64,000 nt of DNA from an alpha proteobacterium U9-1i (GTDB lineage: Bacteria > Pseudomonadota > Alphaproteobacteria > Caulobacterales > Aquidulcibacteraceae): positions 310,001 through 374,000 of the forward strand of contig BBSY01000003.1 of assembly GCA_000974665.1 (NCBI GenBank). The letters run 5' to 3'. Below are positions 54,317 through 61,829 of this stretch, one piece after another (position 1 is the first letter of the stretch; every line of letters begins with the position of its first letter). A program made the position numbers and the translations under genes. The notes under the pieces are model-generated. The model was not told the DNA's origin. It saw nothing but the letters and a program-made list of their open reading frames with translations, and did not search any database.

Positions 54317-54610
54317 ATGGGCCAGAAGATCACGCTGGACGAGGTGCGCGCGGGCGGCAGCACGAAGCTCACGATCTACTGCTTGAACCACGCCGTGCAG
54401 TACAGCGGCTGTTTCCACAGCGCCGACATGCCGTTGCTGCTGGCGTTGTCGCTTTGGCGCGGGGAGAGGCGGCTAGATGAGTTGCCGCTCAAATGCTCGC
54501 GCTGCGATTCACGCAAGGTCGATGTGCGCTGCGATCATCCGCGCGACGAGGGCATGAGCGACGAGTTGCATAAGCTGTTGAACCAGTGGCGAGAGGCGAA
54601 CGAGCGATAA
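54317..54610 (+). CDS. Small Cys-rich hypothetical protein
   Basis: 97 residues from ATG 54317. Cysteines in IYCLNHAVQYSGC and LKCSRCDSRKVDVRC suggest a zinc ribbon. A common type in alphaproteobacterial prophage and ICE regions. Divergent from the thermonuclease-like gene. Confidence 0.6.
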   Translation: MGQKITLDEVRAGGSTKLTIYCLNHAVQYSGCFHSADMPLLLALSLWRGERRLDELPLKCSRCDSRKVDVRCDHPRDEGMSDELHKLLNQWREANER

Positions 54611-54734
54611 GATGCGCGATCCAGCGCAACACCGGATTTGCTGCGCTCATGGGCTTGATCACAAACAGGAAAACAACAGGCTGGATTGACGAGCGCGAGC
54701 GCGCTTTCCATATCGGGGTTCGTTTGAGAGGCGG

Positions 54735-54899
54735 ATGAAAAGGGACGCCAGGAACCGACTCGCTTACGGAGCGTATTGGTTAGACGCCCCCAACGTCCAA
54801 TTGCCATTTTCTTTCGGGGGGCGTATCAGCGCCGCGGACGTTCTTACCGCGTTAACCAGACTCGCCGCCCAAGGGAGGGCATGGTGTTACTGCAGATAG
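54735..54899 (+). CDS. Possible very small protein
   Basis: 54 residues from ATG 54735 with GAGAGG upstream; WLDAPNVQLPFSFGGRIS followed by a helix looks protein-like. It overlaps the start of the next gene by 19 bases. Supported only by frame and ribosome-binding site. Otherwise the 270-base gap after 54610 is empty. Confidence 0.3.
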   Translation: MKRDARNRLAYGAYWLDAPNVQLPFSFGGRISAADVLTALTRLAAQGRAWCYCR

Positions 54900-55111
54900 T
54901 CTCCGGCGTCTTTACGGTGCTCCTGCTAGCGGTGGGCTTCAGCGCGCTGCGCTTGTTTTGGGATTTCGTGCGCAACGGCCATCAGCCGCTTGACGTACCC
55001 GAGTCCGAGCATTCCGGACCCATGCGATTTCGAACCCGCGACGGCGGCGAGCGCGTGACGATGGTGTCAGTGCCGTCGGATGATGTAGTCGATACGTACC
55101 TACGCCGTTAG
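54881..55111 (+). CDS. Small single-helix membrane protein
   Basis: 76 residues from ATG 54881, GGGAGG just upstream. One N-terminal helix (LQIVSGVFTVLLLAVGFSAL) and a soluble tail with GPMRFRTRDGGERVTMV. Unknown function; seven bases before the next reading frame. Confidence 0.55.
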   Translation: MVLLQIVSGVFTVLLLAVGFSALRLFWDFVRNGHQPLDVPESEHSGPMRFRTRDGGERVTMVSVPSDDVVDTYLRR

Positions 55112-55117
55112 CAACGG

Positions 55118-56989
55118 ATGACAGCGTTTGTTGGGTGGTGCCCGACAATATCAGGGCGACTTAGCTTCAACTCGCTCTGTGCTTGGGAAAACACCGCCAG
55201 TCCGCTACATGGCAGCGTTGAACCGGACGACCTCTCTCCGAGCGGGCGACTGGTAGCTGCGCATCATGATCGAGCCAGCGACGACGCCCCAGCACTTGCA
55301 GCAATACGTGCGGGACTGGGCCAAATTGGGCTGCGCCGTCTCGCGCTTCGCCGGCTAAGCCGCGATCGCTTTGACTATTTTCTTTTCGCCCGCGGCGTGC
55401 AGCAGGGGGGCGAGGAGATGCTTGTCGGTGATGTGATCTTCCTGGTCGATTCCGGTGACAGTCAGCTTTGGAGGCAAAACCTCAGACCGCTGGTCGAACT
55501 CGTCCGAGAGAGCCGGACCAGGCCATTGGCCCAGATCGATCAAATCCATGCTGAGTTCCGCGATAGAGTGAGCATTCTGGAACAGCTGACACTTTCGCGA
55601 AGTCCTTACCCAGAGCCGTTTTTCTGCGGAACATTTTCGGTCGCTCGGTGCGGCGAGTTGCGCGTTGAGCTCAAATCGCTTCCTCCGCGTCAAGCGACGA
55701 TAAATACAGCCGGGCTCGCGGCCTTGAAGGCACGTCGGCCTTCAAGGCCCAATGCCACGTTCTATACGCAAATGGAGGAGTCGGAGCGCGCAAACCTGTT
55801 GTTCCGATTTGTTCGCGACCTTTTTCATCCGCACTATCATCACAAAACCAGTAACGACAGCATCACACGCGCATTCCCGGAAGGCATAGTGCCTGATTGG
55901 CGCAACCATACTGAACGCGCATTCTACAGAACGGTGATCACAGCCCGTCGCGGAATGTCGACCCACGACTTGGCGATGGCACTGGGTCGCCTTGCGTATC
56001 TGAATTCCTTTCGTTCGTTGTTTGGTAGATCGGCCACCCCGCGGTTGCCAGCAAGGGATCTTGATCCTCTCCGACAGTCGCTAGAGGCGGCGATCGCCGC
56101 CGAACACGCCAAGGACGATACGCACCGAGTGATGATCACCAGCGTCTTCGTGCTTCCCTTCGCGTTGCTTGGTCTATTGTTGTCAGCCATCGACGCGTTT
56201 CAAGCCGGCGTCGGAAACCCCCTTCGACATGTCGAGTTCATGTTGCGGCAGGCTTACGCGTTCGTTACCTCGAGCGTAGAACTTGTGACCATCCTGCTCG
56301 TTGGCACGGGAGCGCTATATCTCTTTGCGCTTAGCTTGCGCACCGCACCGCGCATCGGTGTCGAAAGAGAGGTCGCCAGACTGGGGCAGAGCCTCCGACG
56401 ACAACAGCGACAAGCTGCCCAACAAACGCAGCAGCAACAGCAGCAGAAGCCGTTCAGGGGCTTCTCGGCGTTCATGACGCTGCTTGCCCTCTTCGGATTG
56501 GCGGCTGTCGGGGGAGCGTTTTCACAGATTATTCGAGCCGCAACCGAGGCGCCGCAAGTAGAGGCATCGCGTCGAATCACTTTGGAATCGCCGTTCTTTG
56601 ACCACTCAGGCTCTGCGGCGAGTTTGGTTGCGTCCGGCGCCAGATTCTATGGCGATGGTCTCGGGCCTGCGCCGGAGATGCGCCTAGAATGCTGGAATGG
56701 TCGCTTGTCCGTGGCCCTACGACTTGGCGAGGCGGGGAATGAGCCGAAGTTTAGTGTACTCTCTCGCGTTGATCGCCAACCCCCAAGAACAACCATTTGG
56801 AATCGAACCGGCACCAGTCGATACTTCGTGCTTGAGCAGTCACAAACACGCTCTTTCGCCGCATCGCTTTTGGGAGCTTCGCGGCTGACAGTTCGAGCGC
56901 CATCCCGAGGCAAAACTGTAACCTTCAATTTGGACGGCCAAACCACCTCGATTGTCTTCGGTGTTGTGGAAGGTTGCGCTCGCGTTTGA
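55118..56989 (+). CDS. Hypothetical membrane protein, 5' end uncertain
   Basis: Up to 623 residues if started at ATG 55118; the credible part begins near residue 85 (DYFLFARGVQQGGEEMLVGD). Central soluble domain, then three hydrophobic helices (about 340-365, 390-415 and 450-475) separated by a Gln-rich stretch (RRQQRQAAQQTQQQQQQKPF), and a C-terminal beta domain. An overlapping frame from ATG 55266 (MIEPATTPQHLQQYVRDWAK) looks like a true N terminus but stops at TAA near 55358, so a frameshift is possible. A 10-base hairpin lies at 55721-55748. No family recognised. Confidence 0.55.
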   Translation: MTAFVGWCPTISGRLSFNSLCAWENTASPLHGSVEPDDLSPSGRLVAAHHDRASDDAPALAAIRAGLGQIGLRRLALRRLSRDRFDYFLFARGVQQGGEEMLVGDVIFLVDSGDSQLWRQNLRPLVELVRESRTRPLAQIDQIHAEFRDRVSILEQLTLSRSPYPEPFFCGTFSVARCGELRVELKSLPPRQATINTAGLAALKARRPSRPNATFYTQMEESERANLLFRFVRDLFHPHYHHKTSNDSITRAFPEGIVPDWRNHTERAFYRTVITARRGMSTHDLAMALGRLAYLNSFRSLFGRSATPRLPARDLDPLRQSLEAAIAAEHAKDDTHRVMITSVFVLPFALLGLLLSAIDAFQAGVGNPLRHVEFMLRQAYAFVTSSVELVTILLVGTGALYLFALSLRTAPRIGVEREVARLGQSLRRQQRQAAQQTQQQQQQKPFRGFSAFMTLLALFGLAAVGGAFSQIIRAATEAPQVEASRRITLESPFFDHSGSAASLVASGARFYGDGLGPAPEMRLECWNGRLSVALRLGEAGNEPKFSVLSRVDRQPPRTTIWNRTGTSRYFVLEQSQTRSFAASLLGASRLTVRAPSRGKTVTFNLDGQTTSIVFGVVEGCARV

Positions 56990-57067
56990 CACGCCGTCCG
57001 CCGGGCGCTGATCAGCCACGCCGGCCCCAGCGGGGCCGTCATTGAGCGCGGGCGGACCGGGGGCGGG

Positions 57068-57586
57068 CTAGGCGGCGCTCAATCGAGCACAGCGCAGCGC
57101 GCATTCGATGTCGGCGACGATGGAGGACCATTCGGTCAGATTATCCGGGCACCAATCATCGGCGCGCCGAATGTGCAGCTTCGTCAACGCGGCCGACGCG
57201 TTGCGCGAGGGGTGATCCATGATGGCTTTCAGCGCGGCGCGCATGGCACGGTGGGCTGCGTCGGCGGCGTCGTCTAATTCGAGATAGGCGGCGCGGGCTT
57301 CCGCGCGCACCGTTGCCGCGTTCGCCGATTGGCTCGCCGAGGCCTCTGCCGCTTCGTAACGCGCTAGCGCGTCTAGCGCGGTCGAGCAAAGGCCAGCGAA
57401 GGCCAGATCGCGGTTAGACAGCGACGCATGCTCCAGCAGGCCGCGAACATCCATAGCGGCGAAATCATCAGTGGGCCCTGCGGTGGCGGTGTCATGCGCC
57501 AGGACGGCGGGCGCAGTAACGATGGCGCCGAGCATTGAGCGACGATTCCGGTTTGTTACGCTCCGCCCGTTCGACGATTTGGTCAT
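57068..57586 (-). CDS. Hypothetical helical protein with twin-Arg-like leader
   Basis: 172 residues from ATG 57586. NRNRRSMLGAIVTAPAVLA resembles a twin-arginine export signal, followed by Ala-rich helices and CPDNLTEWSSIVADIECALR. A recurrent small protein type of alphaproteobacterial prophages. Divergent from the XRE gene with a shared operator; TTGACA on the minus strand (57640-57635) is a good -35 element. Confidence 0.6.
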   Translation of the reverse strand: MTKSSNGRSVTNRNRRSMLGAIVTAPAVLAHDTATAGPTDDFAAMDVRGLLEHASLSNRDLAFAGLCSTALDALARYEAAEASASQSANAATVRAEARAAYLELDDAADAAHRAMRAALKAIMDHPSRNASAALTKLHIRRADDWCPDNLTEWSSIVADIECALRCARLSAA

Positions 57587-57645
57587 AGGCTTCACTCCCC
57601 GATTGATCACAGTGTTATCAATCGCTCGCTTGCTTGTCAACGAAG

Positions 57646-57662
57646 TGGTAACAATGTTACCA
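57646..57662. promoter_or_regulatory. Palindromic operator between divergent genes
   Basis: TGGTAACAATGTTACCA is a perfect palindrome around a central base; a related half-site TGTTATCA lies at 57613-57620. Located just before the XRE start and over the minus-strand promoter of the 57586 gene. Confidence 0.65.
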
Positions 57663-57669
57663 GTGACCT

Positions 57670-57903
57670 ATGGCGAAGCTCACACCACAGGCTTGCAAAG
57701 CCGCACGCGCGCTCTTGGATTGGGGCGTGCGTGACTTGGCAAAGGCCGCGAAGATCGGCGTGGTATCGGTCGTGCGCTGTGAGGCCGGCGCAACACTGCG
57801 GACGGAGACGATCGAAAAGATCGTTGCAGCGTTCGAGGCAAACGATGTCGAGATCACGAATGGGAAGGGCACCGGCGCAAGGTTGTTGAAAGGCAATCGA
57901 TGA
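57670..57903 (+). CDS. XRE-type HTH regulator
   Basis: 77 residues. CKAARALLDWGVRDLAKAAK, IGVVSVVRCEAG and TIEKIVAAFEANDVEI make a classic XRE/Cro helix-turn-helix of the short type common in mobile elements. Likely binds the TGGTAACA palindrome and controls itself and the divergent gene. Confidence 0.85.
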   Translation: MAKLTPQACKAARALLDWGVRDLAKAAKIGVVSVVRCEAGATLRTETIEKIVAAFEANDVEITNGKGTGARLLKGNR

Positions 57904-57944
57904 GCATCGTCGACACGTCGACTGCTACACGCCTCCAACGCCCG

Positions 57945-58340
57945 TCAGTCGGGGAGCTTGTAGCCCCAAGGCGTTCGAACAGGCGCAGGCCGTGTCAGCA
58001 GCCCATCGGCCGCGCCGTACTGCGTCCTGTCGCGATCATCTCCAATTCCGTCATTGTCGTCGTCCGCATCATACAGATTGGCAACGCCGTCGCGATCGGC
58101 ATCGCGGGTGCTCGGCGGCACCTGCGACAGATCGGCCAGGCCGCGGGAGTAGTATGGCGAACTCCGCGATGGCCCGTAGTTGTCGGTGGTCGTGTTGTTA
58201 GGCGCGGAGCGCACATGGGGCCGAACGTAAGTCCCGTCGCTTCGGTAGTGGCCGCGAACGCGCACCTGAGCGTCTGCGCCGCCAATTGGCATTGCGGCCA
58301 CCATCATCGCGATGGCCACAAGCGTCGCACCGATTTTCAT
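57945..58340 (-). CDS. Secreted protein with Asp-rich calcium-binding-like motif
   Basis: 131 residues with a signal peptide (MKIGATLVAIAMMVAAMPIG, cleavage near ADAQ). VRGHYRSDGTYVRPHVRSAP is followed by a thrombospondin type-3-like stretch, DADRDGVANLYDADDDNDGI. Extracytoplasmic; function unknown. Common in alphaproteobacterial prophage-like regions. Confidence 0.65.
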   Translation of the reverse strand: MKIGATLVAIAMMVAAMPIGGADAQVRVRGHYRSDGTYVRPHVRSAPNNTTTDNYGPSRSSPYYSRGLADLSQVPPSTRDADRDGVANLYDADDDNDGIGDDRDRTQYGAADGLLTRPAPVRTPWGYKLPD

Positions 58341-58498
58341 TGTCGGCGTCTCCTTGCTGTCCTGATGAGCCTGGGCCCGCGCTACTTGATCGACAACCGG
58401 AACAAAAAGATCGTAGTGCGCGCTACGGATCGGGCGCCCGAAAGGCGCAAGTGGGCGTACAGCGACGCGTGGCGCTTCATCCCGTAAGGTCGGTCGCT

Positions 58499-58732
58499 AT
58501 GTGGGTCCTGCACCTCGTTTTCGTGTTGAGTGCTTGGCGCGGTGAGGGCGAGTTGCTTTCGATCGATCACTACGAACGATATGCCACCGCCGAGCAATGC
58601 CGTACCGCGCAGATGAAATGGGTCATGCGTTTCGACGAGGGGGTTTCTGCCATGCGCGCCGCAGGGGCGCCGGAAGGCTACGAACTCATGGGGCCGCCGC
58701 TCGCGTGCGAGCAAGCGAGCCTCAATTCCTAG
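58499..58732 (+). CDS. Small hypothetical protein
   Basis: 77 residues from ATG 58499, with hydrophobic start MWVLHLVFVLSAW and two Cys (EQCRTAQ, LACEQAS). Possibly exported. The upstream frame is open but without features. Followed by a hairpin. Confidence 0.45.
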   Translation: MWVLHLVFVLSAWRGEGELLSIDHYERYATAEQCRTAQMKWVMRFDEGVSAMRAAGAPEGYELMGPPLACEQASLNS

Positions 58733-58754
58733 AGACTTTATTCGGCGGGGCCGC

Positions 58755-58776
58755 GTGGAAACCGACAGGTTTCCAC
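58755..58776. repeat. Perfect hairpin downstream of 58732
   Basis: GTGGAAACC (58755-58763), loop GACA, GGTTTCCAC (58768-58776). No U-run; could be a terminator-like or protein-binding site. Confidence 0.5.
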
Positions 58777-58782
58777 GTTCGT

Positions 58783-59154
58783 TTGCGCGCTTCTGATAGC
58801 CCAAAAGTTTTCGCTTCCTCACCGCGCGCCGCGCAGATCGTCGAGCGTGTCGCTGCGAAGCATGGGCTGCCGGTGCAGGCCGTCACGCAAACCAGCCGCA
58901 ATCGCTACGTCGTGGCCGCTAAGGCTGAGGCGGCACACGATCTGACAAGCGAGCTTGGATGGGCGACACGGGCTGTAGGCGGCCTTCTAGGCTGCTCGGC
59001 GCCCAACGTGTGTAAACTTCTCGGTTTACACAAAGCGCAACTGGCCCACGGTCTCCGTTCGCTCCCTGAAACGACGCTGTACGCGCTCGCCGTTGTGCGG
59101 ACTGACTCGTGTGTTCTCTTCTCGGTGAACATACAATTGTTTCGCTGTGCCTGA
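58783..59154 (+). CDS. DnaA domain IV-like HTH protein
   Basis: 123 residues if started at TTG 58783; no ATG is available. AAQIVERVAAKHGLPVQAVT followed by QTSRNRYVVAAKAEAAHDL matches the DnaA C-terminal DNA-binding domain pattern, but the end reads SAPNVCKLL rather than the DHSTV of DnaA. Small stand-alone DnaA-IV-like proteins occur in mobile elements and may bind origin-type sites. The last 40 residues lack similarity, and a palindrome lies at 59009-59032 inside the frame, so the true end may differ. Confidence 0.5.
   Translation: MRASDSPKVFASSPRAAQIVERVAAKHGLPVQAVTQTSRNRYVVAAKAEAAHDLTSELGWATRAVGGLLGCSAPNVCKLLGLHKAQLAHGLRSLPETTLYALAVVRTDSCVLFSVNIQLFRCA
59009..59032. promoter_or_regulatory. 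Palindrome TGTGTAAAC-N6-GTTTACACA
   Basis: Perfect 9-base inverted repeat with a 6-base spacer inside the 3' part of the DnaA-IV-like frame. Looks like a binding site of a dimeric regulator; the target is not clear. Confidence 0.45.
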
Positions 59155-59234
59155 GCTTCGCCAGCCCGAATTTCTCGCTGTCGTTTTCTGGCAACTGAAA
59201 AATTGCCAAGAAATCGCGGCTGTTGGCGAGCGGT

Positions 59235-59426
59235 TTAGCGCCGCCAACGGTCTCTGAAGACAATGTATCCGCCGATGCAAACGAGGCTGAGCCACGATGC
59301 TCCCATCCAAATCAGAGGGACCATTTTTGCGGGAATGAGCCCGTAGTGGCCCGCGAACGCGAACGGAAGGTAGGTGATCGACCAAAGGGCTGTGATCACG
59401 AGTAGCGTGAAAAGACCGTTCGACAT
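59235..59426 (-). CDS. Small two-helix membrane protein
   Basis: 63 residues from ATG 59426: helices LFTLLVITALWSITYLPFAF and MVPLIWMGASWLSLVCIGGY with basic C terminus RDRWRR. Unknown. Divergent from the following gene. Confidence 0.5.
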   Translation of the reverse strand: MSNGLFTLLVITALWSITYLPFAFAGHYGLIPAKMVPLIWMGASWLSLVCIGGYIVFRDRWRR

Positions 59427-59764
59427 TGGCTCAGCCCTTGAGCATCGGCGGTACGCCTGTCGCGGGCCGTTTGTCAAAGGCAGTGCTCCGCGGCGTGGAC
59501 CCGCGCGACCTCATCAAGCGGAAGCTCCGCGCTGGGAATTTGGTGCTGAGCAAGTATGATGAGGCCATGGCAATAGATCTTGAGGCGCTGCGAAGGTCAC
59601 TGACGCCGGGCGACTATCTAGCGGCCGGCGTGGATCCGCCGCACTACACCGAAGACCCGTTCCTCAATGCTAACGTGATCGCTGAGATGCTTGCGGCGGA
59701 AGAGAAGGCCCTGGCGCACAAACTGAAGACGCTGCAGGCGGAAGAGGCGGCCCGAAAAGGCTAA
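59426..59764 (+). CDS. Hypothetical phage-like protein, start uncertain
   Basis: Up to 112 residues from TTG 59426; later TTG and GTG codons are equally possible. DPRDLIKRKLRAGNLVLSKY and a helical C terminus with LAAEEKALAHKLKTLQAEEA. Short soluble protein. It overlaps the stop of the transglycosylase gene by four bases (convergent). Confidence 0.45.
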   Translation: MAQPLSIGGTPVAGRLSKAVLRGVDPRDLIKRKLRAGNLVLSKYDEAMAIDLEALRRSLTPGDYLAAGVDPPHYTEDPFLNANVIAEMLAAEEKALAHKLKTLQAEEAARKG

Positions 59765-60894
59765 CGTACTGGCGCATCGGCTCCCCGATAGATGGCGCTT
59801 ACGCCGGCATCCGTGAAGTTGCGCGTCTGATAAACGTATAGATCACGCGCTGAGCGCAATCGGCCACGCCGATCGACAAACACCTCGCGGTTTGTTTCAA
59901 GGATGCGTTCGCGTTGCGCTGCGCCGCGACCGACGAACTCAATGGCGGGCGCCGTCGCATTATGTCGGGACTGTGCCGCGTTGATCAGCGACACCGCGTC
60001 AGCGGGGCCAAGGAAATGCGCGAGATACACTTCGCCATCGGTGACCGGCCGGCCAAGCGCGCCGCGCAGCGTCGCGACGTTCGCTTCGGTGAAGTGCGCG
60101 CCCATCAGCGCCGCCCATTGCGGGTTGCTACGCAGCGCCATGATGCGATCTCGCGTCGCGCCGTCATTGACCTTCAGCGTACCGCCACGCGACGTCGTGA
60201 TCTGCTCAGCAAGATCGCCAGCGCCGTAGCGCGCGCCGTACTGGCGCATCATCGACAGCCAGGTTTGATCGATGAATTGAAAGTGCCCTGTTGCGCTGGA
60301 TTTTGGGTTACGCGCGTCCGCGACGCCGCCGCTCTCGTGGCCCATGACGCGCCGCAGATACGTTGGCGATGCGCCAGTGACGCGCGCTGCGGCGTCAATC
60401 GGGTCTTCACTCACGACGCCGCCAGGGCCGATTGGATTTTGCGACGCTTCTGGCGCTCCTGGGAGCACCGGTAAGCGATCGACGCCTACCGGTGCGCGCC
60501 CCACGCGCCCCTCAGCCTGAGGCGGGTCGCTTGCCTCTGGCTCAGCTCGATACAGTCCGCGCACCGCGCCTTCGGTGATGCCGCCAGGGCCAATCGGCCC
60601 GCGATAGCGCGATGCAGCGGCCTCCATTTGCTGCTCTTCAAGAGCTTGCGCGCGGACGCCCGCGTTGCCGTCACGCAACCGCTCTTCAGTCGGGCGCATC
60701 TGCCGTGCGCGCGTCGGCGCTGCCTCTTCGGCGGCTTGATTGGCGCGCTCACGCGCATTTTCGATGGCTTGCGACTGACGACGATTGCGGTCGCGCGCGC
60801 GCTCTTCTGCATTGACCGCCGCGCCGACGCCGCGTCCCGTCGTGCGGTCTCGTGGCGCGATGGCGTCACGGATGAAGCCGATCAGGTCGGTCAT
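59761..60894 (-). CDS. Lytic transglycosylase (SLT) domain protein
   Basis: 377 residues. A long polar, Arg/Glu/Gln-rich N terminus (about 1-165), then an SLT domain: RRVMGHESGGVADARNPKSS with the catalytic Glu in HESGG and ATGHFQFIDQTWLSMMRQYG. The large N-terminal part and context suggest a virion-associated or conjugation-associated peptidoglycan-degrading protein. Not preceded by a signal peptide. Confidence 0.8.
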   Translation of the reverse strand: MTDLIGFIRDAIAPRDRTTGRGVGAAVNAEERARDRNRRQSQAIENARERANQAAEEAAPTRARQMRPTEERLRDGNAGVRAQALEEQQMEAAASRYRGPIGPGGITEGAVRGLYRAEPEASDPPQAEGRVGRAPVGVDRLPVLPGAPEASQNPIGPGGVVSEDPIDAAARVTGASPTYLRRVMGHESGGVADARNPKSSATGHFQFIDQTWLSMMRQYGARYGAGDLAEQITTSRGGTLKVNDGATRDRIMALRSNPQWAALMGAHFTEANVATLRGALGRPVTDGEVYLAHFLGPADAVSLINAAQSRHNATAPAIEFVGRGAAQRERILETNREVFVDRRGRLRSARDLYVYQTRNFTDAGVSAIYRGADAPVR

Positions 60895-61118
60895 GCAGTT
60901 CCTCCGCGCCGACCGCTGGAGTCGACATACCCCTGCTTTTGAGTCCGCGCATCGGCCTGCGCAAACGCATTCGGATGAAATTCACGGTGGCGGGATGGCC
61001 TATAATTCTGAACGCATTTCCGCCGCGCCCTGCATGCGTTCCCGCCGCATTCACGGCACCGACCCGATGCTTGACGCGCCCGGCCAAGCCAGGACGCGCA
61101 CAGCCCCGGAGACGAAGA

Positions 61119-61349
61119 ATGCAGAACACAACCCGAAACGACACCGCGTCGCGCGAGCTTTGGCCCGTGTCTGACTTTTGCGCGGCGCACGGCGTCAGCA
61201 AGACCACCGTCTATGAACTCATAGTCGCCGGCAAACTTACTGCGGTGAAGATCGGGCGGCGTAGCCTGATCACTGAGGAGTCGCGGCGCGCATGGCGTGA
61301 GACGCTTCCGCGGCTCAATGCGCCTACCGAACCGGCGCAGCACGCATGA
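61119..61349 (+). CDS. Excisionase-like HTH protein (AlpA/HTH_17 type)
   Basis: 76 residues from ATG 61119, GGAG upstream. LWPVSDFCAAHGVSKTTVYE with LIVAGKLTAVKIGRRSLI is the MerR-like winged helix of excisionases and AlpA regulators. Fits an integrative element; an integrase would be expected beyond the right edge. Confidence 0.85.
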   Translation: MQNTTRNDTASRELWPVSDFCAAHGVSKTTVYELIVAGKLTAVKIGRRSLITEESRRAWRETLPRLNAPTEPAQHA

Positions 61350-61448
61350 CCGCACACAACGAACCGCCGGCCTGCAGTGGCTCGGCGGTTCGCGGCGCGT
61401 GAGCGCCATCTGTCCTTGGATCAAGCAGCAGCAGGACGAGCCACGATT

Positions 61449-61829
61449 ATGAGCATTTGCACGAGTGAGCAAGCGTACAAAGCGAGCGTCGTCGACCTAG
61501 GTAGTATTCAGATCGAGCGCGCGATGCGCGCCGATCTGGAAGCGGTGTGGGATGCCGAGCCCTCTGAAGAGCGAGGTGGACGTCAGACGGTCTGGCGGAC
61601 GATGCGGGCACTCACGCTCCACGAGCAAGTGGCATTCAACGCATACGGCCCCCGCTTTGCCATCGTCGTGGTTGCTGACGTTTCGGAGAGTTCAGGGGGC
61701 ACCGCGCGATGGTTGATGCGGCGATCCACCGCTGATCCGACTTTGCCGTCAAGCCCGGCCGAGATCGCGGTTGAGATAGCGGTGGCTCAGCGCTTGTTCT
61801 CGATCTGCCGCGGCGAGCTTCGCGGATGA
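61449..61829 (+). CDS. Hypothetical protein in the replication module
   Basis: 126 residues from ATG 61449. Mostly alpha/beta with no known motif. Its stop overlaps the primase start (ATGA), so the two are translationally coupled. Similar small proteins precede primase genes in alphaproteobacterial integrative elements. Confidence 0.6.
   Translation: MSICTSEQAYKASVVDLGSIQIERAMRADLEAVWDAEPSEERGGRQTVWRTMRALTLHEQVAFNAYGPRFAIVVVADVSESSGGTARWLMRRSTADPTLPSSPAEIAVEIAVAQRLFSICRGELRG

Noticed and set aside
54535-54807. Minus-strand ORF of 90 codons
   Set aside because: It overlaps the better supported gene at 54317 and shows no family features or ribosome-binding site.
59009-59032. DnaA boxes
   Set aside because: The TGTGTAAAC/GTTTACACA palindrome does not match TTATCCACA closely enough.
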